In this document: one piece after another, positions 34,045-42,081 of the stretch
How the letters are laid out: every line of letters starts with the position of its first letter
How positions within the stretch are numbered: position 1 is the first letter of the stretch
From: Arthrobacter sp. StoSoilB22
Lineage (GTDB): Bacteria > Actinomycetota > Actinomycetes > Actinomycetales > Micrococcaceae
Reading direction: 5' to 3'
DNA length: 64,000 bases
Assembly (NCBI RefSeq): GCF_019977315.1
Contig: NZ_AP024652.1
Span: 620,001 to 684,000 of the forward strand
Notes under the pieces: generated by a model
The model's database searches: none
The model's input: the letters and a program-made list of their open reading frames with translations, nothing else
Told to the model about the DNA's origin: nothing
Made by a program: the position numbers and the translations under genes

Positions 34045-34983
34045 TCAGGCAGCCAAGCCGCTCAGCTCGTCCAAGAGAGGCCCTACTGCCTGGAGCACAC
34101 GGGCCCGCAGCTCCTGGGATTCGGCCGCGAAAGCCCGCTGGTATTCAACGTACTCGGACTTGCCCTGCGGTGTCTCAATCCTGATGGGTGGGTAGCCCCA
34201 TTCTTCAAGATCGTAGGGTGAGGCCTGCATATCCATCGCCCGGATCCGCCACGACAACTCGAAAGCGTCCATCACCAGCTCGCTGGGCAGGGCAGGCGTC
34301 AACTTGTACGCCCATTTATAGAGGTCCATGTTGGCGTGCAGGCAACCTGGCTGTTCCATGGTGCGCTGGTTCTCCCGGGTGGGCGTGAGCTCATTCAACG
34401 CGGTGGCGTCCGGTGTGTAGAAGCGGAAAGCGTCAAAGTGCGAGCACCGGATGCGGTTCTCTTCAACAACGGAGTCAGTGCCCTCGCCGCCGAGCCTCAG
34501 CTTCAGGTATTCGTGCCGTAGCTCGAACTTTTCCTGCCGGTACACCATGGCCCACTCGTGCAGCCCAAAGCACCCGAATTGTGCCGGTCGCTTGGCCGTT
34601 CCCGAGAGGATGATTCCCGCGAAGCGGACAGCTTCGGCGCGGTCGGCCAGGAAGCCGCCGCGGTCAAAGGTGACCGCCGGCGTGCCTGGAGCCAGCCCCA
34701 CTGAGGCGAGTTCGCCGTCGTCGAGCGTTCGGTAGAACTTCCAGGTCACACGGTCAAGGGCGCGTTCGCCGCTAAGGACCACGCCGTGTCCGGGGTGCCA
34801 GCGCTGCAACTGCCCCGGCTTCTGCGTGTAGTAAGTGAAGAGGAAATCCTCCACGGGGTGCTTCTTGCCGGCCGAACGCCTGGCCAGATACGGATCGGCG
34901 TACTGCGCGACGCGAGCATGGTGGGCTGCCTCCAGCCCGAGCCATTGCTCTTGGGGGAGGTGCCGCAGCCTAGAGGCCGCCAT
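34045..34983 (-). CDS. conserved actinobacterial protein, unknown function
   Basis: The 312-residue soluble protein has a recognisable conserved core: KHPVEDFLFTYYTQKPGQLQ, then RWHPGHGVVL, FGCFGLHEWAMVYRQ, CSHFDAFRFYTPDA and QPGCLHANMDLYKWAYKLTP. Actinobacterial copies are often labelled 3-methyladenine DNA glycosylase; I see no glycosylase fold signature and do not support that name. Conserved Cys and His residues (GCLHANMD, CSHFDAF) suggest a metal or radical site. Its start overlaps the stop of the SSI-like lipoprotein gene by 14 nt, so the two are coupled. Its role beside inhibitors is unclear. Confidence 0.75.
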   Translation of the reverse strand: MAASRLRHLPQEQWLGLEAAHHARVAQYADPYLARRSAGKKHPVEDFLFTYYTQKPGQLQRWHPGHGVVLSGERALDRVTWKFYRTLDDGELASVGLAPGTPAVTFDRGGFLADRAEAVRFAGIILSGTAKRPAQFGCFGLHEWAMVYRQEKFELRHEYLKLRLGGEGTDSVVEENRIRCSHFDAFRFYTPDATALNELTPTRENQRTMEQPGCLHANMDLYKWAYKLTPALPSELVMDAFELSWRIRAMDMQASPYDLEEWGYPPIRIETPQGKSEYVEYQRAFAAESQELRARVLQAVGPLLDELSGLAA

Positions 34984-35491
34984 CTGATCCGAGGACGCTC
35001 TTCGCGGCGTCCCACAGGGCGATCTGGCAGCCGTCCGTGCGTTTGAAGGACGCGTTGACTTCCTTGCCGTCCACTGAACCGGTCACCTTGGCTGTTGCCG
35101 GGCCGCCGTACTGCATGGTGCAGGCTTGGTCCGTCCGGGTGGGGGCCGGGCTCAGGATGGAGGGGCCGCTCTTGAGGGTGCTGCAGGCCTCGGCTCCTGA
35201 TGGGTGGCTGCTTTCGGCCGCCGGTGCGCCATCCTTACAGACGAGCGTAAATGTTTGGGGAGCGGACTCCGGGGTTTCGACGAGCGTGATGGACAGCTCG
35301 GCGTTGCCCGCGCCGGCGGCTGCTGACGCGCTGGGAGTTGCGGTCTTGCCGGGGCTGCTGCTGGAGGGGGCCGACGACGACGGTGCCTGGCTTGCGCTGC
35401 CTGTGGAACCTGGTGTCGGGGTGCCCGAGCATGCGGCGAGGCCGGCGACGGCCAGTACTGCCAACAGGGGCCGAACAAATCGCATGCGCAT
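34970..35491 (-). CDS. subtilisin inhibitor-like (SSI family) lipoprotein
   Basis: The start is ATG 35491 after AGGAG. The 173-residue protein has a lipobox AGLAAC (lipidated Cys21) and a long Ser/Pro/Ala linker (about 22-62). It then has an SSI-like domain with all four expected cysteines: TLVCKDGAPA, then PSGAEACSTL, then QACTMQYGGP and RTDGCQIALW. The spacing follows Streptomyces SSI (C...SHPxxxxAC...CxMxY...C). The residues around the presumed reactive bond are Met-Gln in CTMQY, versus Met-Val in SSI. It probably sits on the outer membrane face and may inhibit subtilases. Order and convergence with the S8 protease suggest a protective role. Confidence 0.78.
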   Translation of the reverse strand: MRMRFVRPLLAVLAVAGLAACSGTPTPGSTGSASQAPSSSAPSSSSPGKTATPSASAAAGAGNAELSITLVETPESAPQTFTLVCKDGAPAAESSHPSGAEACSTLKSGPSILSPAPTRTDQACTMQYGGPATAKVTGSVDGKEVNASFKRTDGCQIALWDAAKSVLGSDGGL

Positions 35492-35602
35492 GGAATCTCC
35501 TAGGTTGCGTTCATTTTACGTGGCACTAGTGGTGCCTGTTTCCGTGTTCGCTTCAAGAAGACCACCGGGGGAGCGTGCTTGGCTAGTGGCCGCGCGGGTT
35601 TG

Positions 35603-36070
35603 TTAAAGCGAGTTATGCCGTTGGGTGGCGGCGATCAAACCCGTCATGGCCTGGTGGAGCTCAGCCACTTCTTCGCGGCTGAGTTGCAGGCGCTCACGGA
35701 TCTCGCCCGGAACTGCTGTGGCCTGATCGCGGAGTGCAGCGCCTTTATCTGTCAGCTTGACGGCCAATGCCCGCTCGTTGCCCGGAACGCGCTCGCGGGT
35801 AATGAGTTCGGCTTCCTCCAGGCGGCGAAGCAGCGGGGAGAGGGTGGCGGGGTCGTGGAGGAGGCTGTCGCTGATGTCTTTCAGCGTCCGTGGGCTCCGC
35901 TCCCAGAGGGCAAGCATTACCAAGTACTGGGGATGGGTGAGCCCGAGCCGTTCCAGCACAGGCTTGTAGACGCCCACAACACTTCGCGAGGCCACGGTCA
36001 GGGCAAAACACAGCTGGCGTTCGAGGAGGAGGTCGTCGGTCTCCTGGGTGGGCTCTTTTGTGGCTGTCAT
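35603..36070 (-). CDS. MarR family regulator, OhrR type
   Basis: The 155-residue protein has the OhrR N-terminal signature ERQLCFALTVASRSVV with the redox-sensing Cys at about residue 21. The winged helix (YLVMLALWERSPRTLKDISD, LLHDPATLSPLLRRLEEAEL, ITRERVPGNERALAVKLTDK) is standard. OhrR proteins repress organic hydroperoxide resistance genes and release DNA when the cysteine is oxidised. No ohr gene is in the window. The regulator is divergent from a small gene at 36186, and a palindrome lies between them, so autoregulation and control of that gene are likely. Confidence 0.85.
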   Translation of the reverse strand: MTATKEPTQETDDLLLERQLCFALTVASRSVVGVYKPVLERLGLTHPQYLVMLALWERSPRTLKDISDSLLHDPATLSPLLRRLEEAELITRERVPGNERALAVKLTDKGAALRDQATAVPGEIRERLQLSREEVAELHQAMTGLIAATQRHNSL

Positions 36071-36121
36071 GGCTGACTCCTGTGCTTGCTGCCAGATCTA
36101 TAGCGCACACAGATCAATTAG

Positions 36122-36143
36122 TTAGTGCACTAATGATTAGCGT
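36122..36143. promoter_or_regulatory. operator and promoter between ohrR-like gene and small divergent gene
   Basis: TTAGTGCACTAA (36122-36133) is a perfect 12-bp palindrome, with flanking A/T-rich copies. TAGCGT (36138-36143) follows at once and is a likely -10 for the plus-strand gene. The site is 52 bp before the ohrR ATG. This position suits repression of both genes by the OhrR-type protein. Confidence 0.6.
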
Positions 36144-36185
36144 ACTATGTGCTTATTGAACCGCCTAAAAGAGGAGTCGATCCGC

Positions 36186-36410
36186 GTGGCCCAGGAATCC
36201 TTTACACGGAAATTCATGCGCGCGACAGGGAAGTTCCGGGTAATTTTCGGCCCCGCGCACAGCAGCTCCCTCGACCATGAGATGACCGAGGACAACCGGA
36301 AGTTGCTCGCCCAGCGCCAAGCCGAGACGCAGCAATGGGAAACCCTCCGCCGTCCCGATGGCAGCACCTACGTGGTACCCCGCAATCCGGAAGACAAGTC
36401 CCTGCGGTAA
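36186..36410 (+). CDS. hypothetical small protein
   Basis: I take GTG 36186 with AAGAGGAG 9 nt upstream, giving 74 residues; an ATG at 36147 lacks a ribosome site. The sequence MAQESFTRKFMRATGKFRVI leads to FGPAHSSSLDHEMTEDNRK and ends TYVVPRNPEDKSLR. It has no membrane segment. Its FGPA...YVVPRN layout resembles the next gene (FGPATHG...YAVRNND), so the two may be distant paralogues. Position opposite an OhrR-type gene suggests oxidant-dependent expression. The family is not one I know. Confidence 0.65.
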   Translation: MAQESFTRKFMRATGKFRVIFGPAHSSSLDHEMTEDNRKLLAQRQAETQQWETLRRPDGSTYVVPRNPEDKSLR

Positions 36411-36509
36411 CGCCCGCGACGGGGATTTTGGGCGTAAAATTGCCTCACTGAACGGCACGCACCAGCCCTGCCGCTTTTTCGCTCTCCGGTAAGAAAGGAG
36501 GTGGAAAAC

Positions 36510-36740
36510 ATGGGACGCAGAATGGAAGGCTTCGTCCACGTGACCGAGCGGCTGCAGTCCGTTTTTGGACCGGCAACCCACGGCGATACGGACAGCCCCG
36601 TGGTGCACAGGCACGATGATTTCGAGACCGCTTCCGAGGCGGATCTGAAGAACTTCGACGTCGAGACCGACTCTGAGGGCCATCACTACGCAGTCCGGAA
36701 CAATGATCCCGGCCCAACCACCACTGACTACAGCCTGTAG
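36510..36740 (+). CDS. hypothetical small protein, possible paralogue of its neighbour
   Basis: The ATG at 36510 follows an ideal AAAGGAGGTG. The 76-residue protein MGRRMEGFVHVTERLQSVFG, then PATHGDTDSPVVHRHDDFET and YAVRNNDPGPTTTDYSL, is acidic and His-rich in the centre (VVHRHDDFE). It is soluble and shares the FGPA and Y(V/A)V motifs with the gene 100 bp upstream. The unusually strong ribosome site predicts high translation. A 16-bp terminator follows. No function can be assigned. Confidence 0.7.
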   Translation: MGRRMEGFVHVTERLQSVFGPATHGDTDSPVVHRHDDFETASEADLKNFDVETDSEGHHYAVRNNDPGPTTTDYSL

Positions 36741-36767
36741 GGGGACAGTGGAAGCACCCCATGAACT

Positions 36768-36803
36768 GCGGAAGGACCGGAGCGCTTGCTCCGGTCCTTC
36801 CGC
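36768..36803. terminator. terminator hairpin
   Basis: GCGGAAGGACCGGAGC (36768-36783) pairs perfectly with GCTCCGGTCCTTCCGC (36788-36803), loop GCTT, followed by AATTTAA. Confidence 0.9.
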
Positions 36804-36863
36804 AATTTAATCCCGACGGCGGCACTCCCTGACGCTCTAGGTCCGCCGGGGTGGTGGGTCGTC

Positions 36864-37163
36864 TTAGCCTTCGCAGTCAGTGCAGTAGGCGACGCCATCT
36901 TTTTCGCGGGCGATCTGCGAGCGGTGGCGAACCAGGAAGCAGGAGTGACAAGTGAACTCGTCATTTGCCTGCGGGATGACCTGGATGACCAGTTCTTCGG
37001 CGACGATTTCGCCGCCGGGGCCGCTGGCGTCGAGGCCATCGGTTTCGTCCAGTTCAAGCACGACACTCTTGGCCGTGGGAGCGCTGGCGGACTGGAGAGC
37101 CTGGAGGGACTGCTCCTGGTTCTCTTTTACATCGGTACGGAGTTCGTCGTAATCGGCTGCCAC
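36864..37163 (-). CDS. DUF4193 zinc-ribbon protein
   Basis: The 99-residue protein starts at GTG 37163 (AGAGG upstream). It has the acidic N-terminus of DUF4193 (VVLELDETDGLDASGPGGEI, then VAEELVIQVIPQANDEFTC) and a C-terminal zinc ribbon: TCHSCFLVRHRSQIAREKDG followed by AYCTDCEG, a CxxC...CxxC site. The family is nearly universal in Actinobacteria with an unknown role; binding to RNA polymerase or nucleic acid is plausible. It stands alone here. Confidence 0.9.
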   Translation of the reverse strand: MAADYDELRTDVKENQEQSLQALQSASAPTAKSVVLELDETDGLDASGPGGEIVAEELVIQVIPQANDEFTCHSCFLVRHRSQIAREKDGVAYCTDCEG

Positions 37164-37271
37164 TTTTTAATGCCTCTTCGTGTTAGGGGGTTACCGGGTA
37201 TGCAACGTACAGCATGCCACGAAAATTCCATACCATACCCCAGTTATGCGGCTTGTGGCGAAAACCACGTG

Positions 37272-37297
37272 GGTGACGGGCAGAAAAACCCGCCACC
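37272..37297 (-). terminator. terminator of the GH3 gene
   Basis: On the minus strand GGTGGCGGG and CCCGTCACC form a 9-bp stem with one G-T pair around TTTTTCTG, 22 nt after the GH3 stop. A short T-run follows further on. Confidence 0.55.
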
Positions 37298-37318
37298 AAG
37301 CGTGATTTCGCCCATCTG

Positions 37319-39814
37319 TTACCGGAGTTCGATGTCCAATGATTGGAATTGGTCCGCCGCGTGGCGACCGACCAACAACCGGAACGTACCCCGCTCAAAC
37401 TGCCAGCCGGCGTCGTAATGTGCAAACGCCTTGGCCGGGATGCTTATTTCCACACTCTCGGTTCCGTTAGCTGCCAGGTGGGTTCCGGCGTAACCGGCAA
37501 GCCAGCGCACAGGCCTCTCCACGCCGGATTCGGGGCGTTCCAGGTAAACCTGGACTACTTCCCGCCCGGTGCGGGTGCCGGTGTTCTTGACGGGGACGTG
37601 CACTACGACGTCCTTACCGGCGGTCACCGCCTGGGGTGCGTGGGCTTTGCCGAACTCGAACGTCGTGTAGCCAAGGCCATAACCGAACGGGAGTGCCGGA
37701 GCGGCCCCGCCTTCGGCTTCCTGCTTCAACCATGCCCGGTAACCGATGTGGATGCCCTCGGAATAGACCACCTTTCCCGCAACTGGCGTGGTGTTCAGGA
37801 CGGGGACATCTTCCAATGCGGCAGGCCAGGTGGTGGGCAGACGTCCTCCCGGCTCTTGGGCACCCAGGAGGATGTCCGCGATTGCGTTGCCGAATTCCTG
37901 CCCTCCAAACCAGCCCAGCAGGACCGCGTCCACCTTGTCCAGCCAGGGCATCAGTACCGGGGAGCCCGAGTTGACCACCACAACAGTGCGCGGGTTGGCT
38001 GCGGCAACGGCGTCGACCAATTGGTTTTGGTAACCCGGAAGGTTCAGGTCTTTGCGGTCGAAGCCTTCGGATTCGATGGCGGCGTTGGTGCCCACCACCA
38101 CCACGGCGACGTCGGACGTGCGGGCCGCTTCAACGGCGGCGTCGATTTCCGCCTGCGGGTCCGTGACGATGGTTTCCTCGCCCAGCAGGATGGCAGTGAA
38201 CGGGATGATCTGTTCGGCTGGCAGTTGGTACTCGGCTTCGATGCGGACCGTCTGGCCCGCCGTGGTTTCGATCGCGTGAACGGTTTTGGGCGGATCGAAC
38301 AGCGCCGCACCCAGGACTTCGGTATCGTCCTCAAGCTCGCTGTTGAAGACTTCCGTGCCGTCCAGGACAAAGCGGATCTGGCCCACTGTGCCGACGCCAA
38401 GGTGGTGGACACCTGCTGTTTCTGCTGTCCAGTCCGCTTCCATGCGGATGGAGGCCGCGCCGTCGGGAATTCCGATGCCGAACCAGATCAAGTGCGAAGC
38501 CAAACGGTCTTCGCCGGAAATCTCCGAGCCGTCTTCCGCTAGGAAGGTCACGCGGATTCCGGGGACGTCGGAGACCGGATTGTGCAGGGAGGCGCGGGGG
38601 AACGCCTGGATGCCCTCGGCAAACTTGGCGCCGCGCGCGTAGGCGACCGTGACGTCGTCGGGCAGTGCCTTCCGCAGCCCCTCCAACGGCGAGACGGTGT
38701 ACTTGGGCATCACCGTGGCGCTGCCGCCGCCCTGGGTGCGGGCTTCGTCAGCGTTGTGGCCGATCACGGCCACGCTGCTTAGCATTTTGGCATCCAGAGG
38801 CAGGAGCCCCTTATTGCGGACCAGCACGGCGCCGCGGACGGCTACTTCACGCGCGACGGCGGCACCGTCAAGTTGTGTGGGGAGCTGGGTGACTGCGGGC
38901 GCGAATCCCTCGAGTGAACCGACACGGGCCGCCAGGCGCAGGATGCGGGTGACCTTCTCCAGGATGGCGTCACGGCTCACGCGGCCATCATTGACGGCGG
39001 CCAGCAGCTTGGGTCCCCAGTGGCCTACCGGTCCCGGCATTTCCAGGTCCTGGTGGGCGTTGGCTGCGTCGATCGAGCGGACGCCGGTCCAGTCGGACAC
39101 CACCACGCCGTCGAAGTCCCATTCGGTGGACAGTGGCGTTTCCAGCAGCTTGTTCTCGCTGGCGGTGGTGCCGTTGATGGAGTTGTACGAACTCATCACC
39201 AACCAGGCGCGGGCCTCGGTGATCGCGTCCTCGAAGGCGGCTAGGTACAGCTCGCGGAGCGGGCGCTCGTCCACTATGGAGTCTGCGGTGAAGCGCTCGG
39301 TCTCAGCCTCGTTGGCGAGGTAGTGCTTGGGGGTGGCGCCCACACCCATGGACTGGACGCCGGCAACGTAGCCGGCAGCCATGGTGGCGGTGAGCCGGGG
39401 GTCCTCGCTCATGCATTCGAAATGGCGGCCGCCCAGCGGGGAGCGGTGCAGGTTGATGGTGGGGCCCAGGACGGCGTGGACGCCTTTGCGGCGGGCCTCC
39501 TGGCCCAGGATTTGGCCGTAGCGGTGGGCGGTTTCCACGCTCCAGGTGGCGGACAAGGCGGACGACGACGGCAAGGAGACTGAGTCGTGGCGCTCATCGA
39601 AGTCTTCGCCGCGGACGCCTGCCGGGCCGTCAGACATCACAATGCGGGACAGGCCGATCTCCGGGATGGCGTGGGTGGACCAGACGTCCGCTCCGGTCAG
39701 CAATTGGACCTGCTGCTCAAGGGACAGACTCGTGGCGAGTTCACGGATCTTCGCTTCGGCGTCCGGGGATCCGGCCTGCGGTGCCGTGACGGCAGCTGCG
39801 AGTGTGGGATTCAT
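37319..39814 (-). CDS. GH3 beta-glucosidase with PA14 insert
   Basis: The protein has 831 residues. The GH3 barrel has SRIVMSDGPAGVRGEDFDER, the KH-containing TPKHYLANEAETERF and the nucleophile Asp241 in DGVVVSDWTGVRS. The second domain carries PA14-like sequence (about 400-550, VTFLAEDGSEIS, SIRMEADWTAETAG), then AVVVVGTNAAIESEGFDRK, the acid-base region of GH3. A C-terminal fibronectin-like domain (VPVKNTGTRTGREVVQVYLE) completes it. No signal peptide is visible, so it probably hydrolyses imported beta-glucosides or glycosides. Transcription is divergent from a TetR gene across a palindromic operator. Confidence 0.92.
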   Translation of the reverse strand: MNPTLAAAVTAPQAGSPDAEAKIRELATSLSLEQQVQLLTGADVWSTHAIPEIGLSRIVMSDGPAGVRGEDFDERHDSVSLPSSSALSATWSVETAHRYGQILGQEARRKGVHAVLGPTINLHRSPLGGRHFECMSEDPRLTATMAAGYVAGVQSMGVGATPKHYLANEAETERFTADSIVDERPLRELYLAAFEDAITEARAWLVMSSYNSINGTTASENKLLETPLSTEWDFDGVVVSDWTGVRSIDAANAHQDLEMPGPVGHWGPKLLAAVNDGRVSRDAILEKVTRILRLAARVGSLEGFAPAVTQLPTQLDGAAVAREVAVRGAVLVRNKGLLPLDAKMLSSVAVIGHNADEARTQGGGSATVMPKYTVSPLEGLRKALPDDVTVAYARGAKFAEGIQAFPRASLHNPVSDVPGIRVTFLAEDGSEISGEDRLASHLIWFGIGIPDGAASIRMEADWTAETAGVHHLGVGTVGQIRFVLDGTEVFNSELEDDTEVLGAALFDPPKTVHAIETTAGQTVRIEAEYQLPAEQIIPFTAILLGEETIVTDPQAEIDAAVEAARTSDVAVVVVGTNAAIESEGFDRKDLNLPGYQNQLVDAVAAANPRTVVVVNSGSPVLMPWLDKVDAVLLGWFGGQEFGNAIADILLGAQEPGGRLPTTWPAALEDVPVLNTTPVAGKVVYSEGIHIGYRAWLKQEAEGGAAPALPFGYGLGYTTFEFGKAHAPQAVTAGKDVVVHVPVKNTGTRTGREVVQVYLERPESGVERPVRWLAGYAGTHLAANGTESVEISIPAKAFAHYDAGWQFERGTFRLLVGRHAADQFQSLDIELR

Positions 39815-39869
39815 GGGTGGCTGCTCCTTCTATGCCCGTCGTTGGGTCTACCTAGAACTCTAACCGCTA

Positions 39870-39917
39870 AAATCTAGTGTGACTAGGTTTTTAGCTCAAG
39901 TGCCCCTGAAATAGACT
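39870..39917. promoter_or_regulatory. shared GH3/tetR operator and leaderless tetR promoter
   Basis: AAATCTAGT (39870-39878) and ACTAGGTTT (39882-39890) form a near-perfect inverted repeat around GTG. It lies between divergent genes and near the probable -35 region for tetR. TAGACT (39912-39917) ends 6 nt before the tetR ATG, with no ribosome site, so tetR is probably leaderless. The neighbouring TetR is the natural ligand. Confidence 0.65.
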
Positions 39918-39923
39918 GAGCCA

Positions 39924-40520
39924 ATGCCAACTTCGAGGGCCCGCGGCCAATACGCCAAGGGAGCGGAACGCCGCGAACAGATCATCCAGACCGCCACCGA
40001 CGTCTTCGCAACCGAAGGATTTGAGGGAACAGCCCTCAAACGCGTCGCCGAGCTGGTGGGCGTTAAGGAAGCAACGCTGTTCCACTACTTCAAAGGGAAG
40101 CAGGAACTTCTCACTGCGGTCCTGGCCGAACGGGATCGTCGCTCCCTGGCCCTTGGCGGCGAATCCGAGGTGGGGCTGGCCCTTATGCCGGGCATCGCCG
40201 AGCGGAACGAGCGGGAGCCGGGGCTGACTACCCTCTACGCGGTTGCCTCGGCAACTGCCAATGACCCAGGGCACGACTCCCACGCGTACTTCAAGGACCG
40301 TTACGAGACCGTGATTCGGGACGTAGCTGCTGACATTGAGCGGCGGCAGAAGGCCGGCGAGGTACGCACCGACGTCGACGCCGTGATGCTGGCCAGGCTG
40401 ACAGTGGCCGCCTTTGACGGCCTGCAGCTGCAGTGGCTCTATGACAAATCCGTGGATATGGCCCAAGGGCTGACCCAGTTGGTGGATGTCCTGCTGGCGC
40501 CCACCCACCCAACTGAGTGA
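39924..40520 (+). CDS. TetR family regulator, probable repressor of the GH3 gene
   Basis: This 198-residue protein has an N-terminal TetR helix-turn-helix: QIIQTATDVFATEGFEGTAL, KRVAELVGVKEATLFHYFKG and KQELLTAVLAERD. The C-terminal half (TLYAVASATANDPGHDSHAY, then KDRYETVIRDVAADIERRQK) is the ligand-binding region. It is divergent from the GH3 glucosidase over a 109-bp region with an inverted repeat. Repression of the glucosidase until a glycoside or breakdown product binds is the simplest model. Its own start appears leaderless. Confidence 0.88.
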   Translation: MPTSRARGQYAKGAERREQIIQTATDVFATEGFEGTALKRVAELVGVKEATLFHYFKGKQELLTAVLAERDRRSLALGGESEVGLALMPGIAERNEREPGLTTLYAVASATANDPGHDSHAYFKDRYETVIRDVAADIERRQKAGEVRTDVDAVMLARLTVAAFDGLQLQWLYDKSVDMAQGLTQLVDVLLAPTHPTE

Positions 40521-40522
40521 CA

Positions 40523-40560
40523 GATAAGGCCGTTCTGAGAGCTCAGAACGGCCTTATCTG
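40523..40560. terminator. 18-bp perfect hairpin
   Basis: AGATAAGGCCGTTCTGAG and CTCAGAACGGCCTTATCT are exact reverse complements with only AG between, forming a long hairpin between the convergent tetR and lysC genes. Confidence 0.88.
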
Positions 40561-40590
40561 CTACGTACTGGGGGGCGTTACCGTGGTTCC

Positions 40591-41937
40591 CTAGCGGCCG
40601 GTGCCGCCGTAGACGGTAGCCTCAGCGTCGCCGTCGAGCTCGAACGCATTGTGGATGGCGCGCACGGCATCATCCAAGGCGTCAGCGCTGGTAACCACGG
40701 AGATACGGATTTCCGAGGTGGAGATCATGTCAATGTTGATGCCGGCGTCAGAGAGGGCCTTGAAGAACGTGGCCGAAACGCCGGGGTGTGAGCGCATGCC
40801 TGCTCCGATGAGGGAGAGCTTGCCCACGTGCTCGTTGTACTCGATGCTCTCGAAGCCGATCTGGCCCTCGGCGGCGCGCAGGGCGGCCAGGGCGTCCGCA
40901 CCTTCAACAATGGGAAGGGTGAACGAGATGTCCGTGCGGCCGGTGCCGTGGGTGGAGACGTTCTGGACGATCATGTCGATGTTCGAGTGCGCATCTGCGA
41001 TCACCTGGAAGATTGCAGCTGCCTTGCCGGGGATGTCCGGTACGCCCACCACAGTGACCTTGGCTTCGGACCGGTCGTGTGCAACGCCGGAGATGATTGG
41101 CTGCTCCAAGGCAACTCCCTCTTGAATAGTGAACTTTTCGTCGGCGCCGGGGATGACCCAGGTGCCTTCGTTCTGGCTGAATGACGAGCGGACGTGCAGG
41201 GGCACACCGAAACGGCGGGCGTACTCCACGCAACGCAGGTGCAGGATCTTGGCACCGGAAGCGGCCAACTCCAGCATTTCCTCGCTGGAGATACGTTCGA
41301 TCTTCTGGGCGCTGCTGACGACGCGGGGGTCGGCGGTGTAAATGCCGTCCACGTCCGTGTAGATTTCGCAGACGTCAGCTTCGAGAGCCGCAGCCAAGGC
41401 AACAGCGGTAGTGTCCGAGCCACCGCGGCCCAAGGTGGTGATCTCGTTGGTGATGCGGCTCATGCCCTGGAAACCTGCCACAATCGCAATGTGACCCTTG
41501 TCCAGAGCGGTGCGGATGCGGTGAGGATCGACATCAATAATCCGGGCCTTGCCGTGGATGCCGTCGGTAATCATGCCGGCCTGGGAGCCTGTAAACGATT
41601 GCGCTGAGGCGCCGAACTTGTTGATGGCCATGGCGAGCAAGGCCATGGAAATTCGCTCACCGGCGGACAACAGCATGTCCATTTCACGGGCTGGAGCCGA
41701 GTCGGTGACCTGGCTTGCAAGGTCCAGGAGTTCATCAGTGGTGTCGCCCATTGCGGAAACAACAACCACAACCTCGTTGCCGGCCTTCTGCGCATCCACG
41801 ACGCGCTGAGCGACCCGCTTGATGCCATCAGCATCGGCAACCGAGGAACCGCCGAACTTTTGAACGATCAGCTGCTTGGTAATGGCAGCCTCGTTGGAGA
41901 GCTCGTCGATCTTCACTTCGGTAGTGGGCATAGTCAT
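40591..41937 (-). CDS. lysC: aspartate kinase
   Basis: The 448-residue enzyme starts at ATG 41937 after GAGGG. It phosphorylates aspartate in the first step to lysine, threonine and methionine. The kinase domain has [52 protein letters not shown] and [15 protein letters not shown]. Two ACT domains for feedback inhibition follow ([20 protein letters not shown] and [20 protein letters not shown]). The N-terminus is about 20 residues longer than common. The internal beta-subunit start seen in relatives was not examined. asd would be expected next, outside or elsewhere; here only a terminator follows. Confidence 0.95.
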   Translation of the reverse strand: MTMPTTEVKIDELSNEAAITKQLIVQKFGGSSVADADGIKRVAQRVVDAQKAGNEVVVVVSAMGDTTDELLDLASQVTDSAPAREMDMLLSAGERISMALLAMAINKFGASAQSFTGSQAGMITDGIHGKARIIDVDPHRIRTALDKGHIAIVAGFQGMSRITNEITTLGRGGSDTTAVALAAALEADVCEIYTDVDGIYTADPRVVSSAQKIERISSEEMLELAASGAKILHLRCVEYARRFGVPLHVRSSFSQNEGTWVIPGADEKFTIQEGVALEQPIISGVAHDRSEAKVTVVGVPDIPGKAAAIFQVIADAHSNIDMIVQNVSTHGTGRTDISFTLPIVEGADALAALRAAEGQIGFESIEYNEHVGKLSLIGAGMRSHPGVSATFFKALSDAGINIDMISTSEIRISVVTSADALDDAVRAIHNAFELDGDAEATVYGGTGR

Positions 41938-42081
41938 GCGCGCACCCTCACTGCATCAATAGGGTTCGAACGCGGCGTGCCAAATCCAAATTTGAGCACG
42001 CCTGCGTAGCTTATTTGCCCAGTTTATCGCCGTGTGCAGGGCTGGTAGGAATTGTGACCACATAGCGGCCACCCCATCCCT

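Noticed and set aside
34045..34983. 3-methyladenine DNA glycosylase name often given to this family
   Set aside because: I see no helix-hairpin-helix or alkyladenine glycosylase motif; kept as unknown function.
41938..42081. Lysine riboswitch in the lysC leader
   Set aside because: The 144-bp gap lacks the lysine riboswitch core and is too short; nothing supported.
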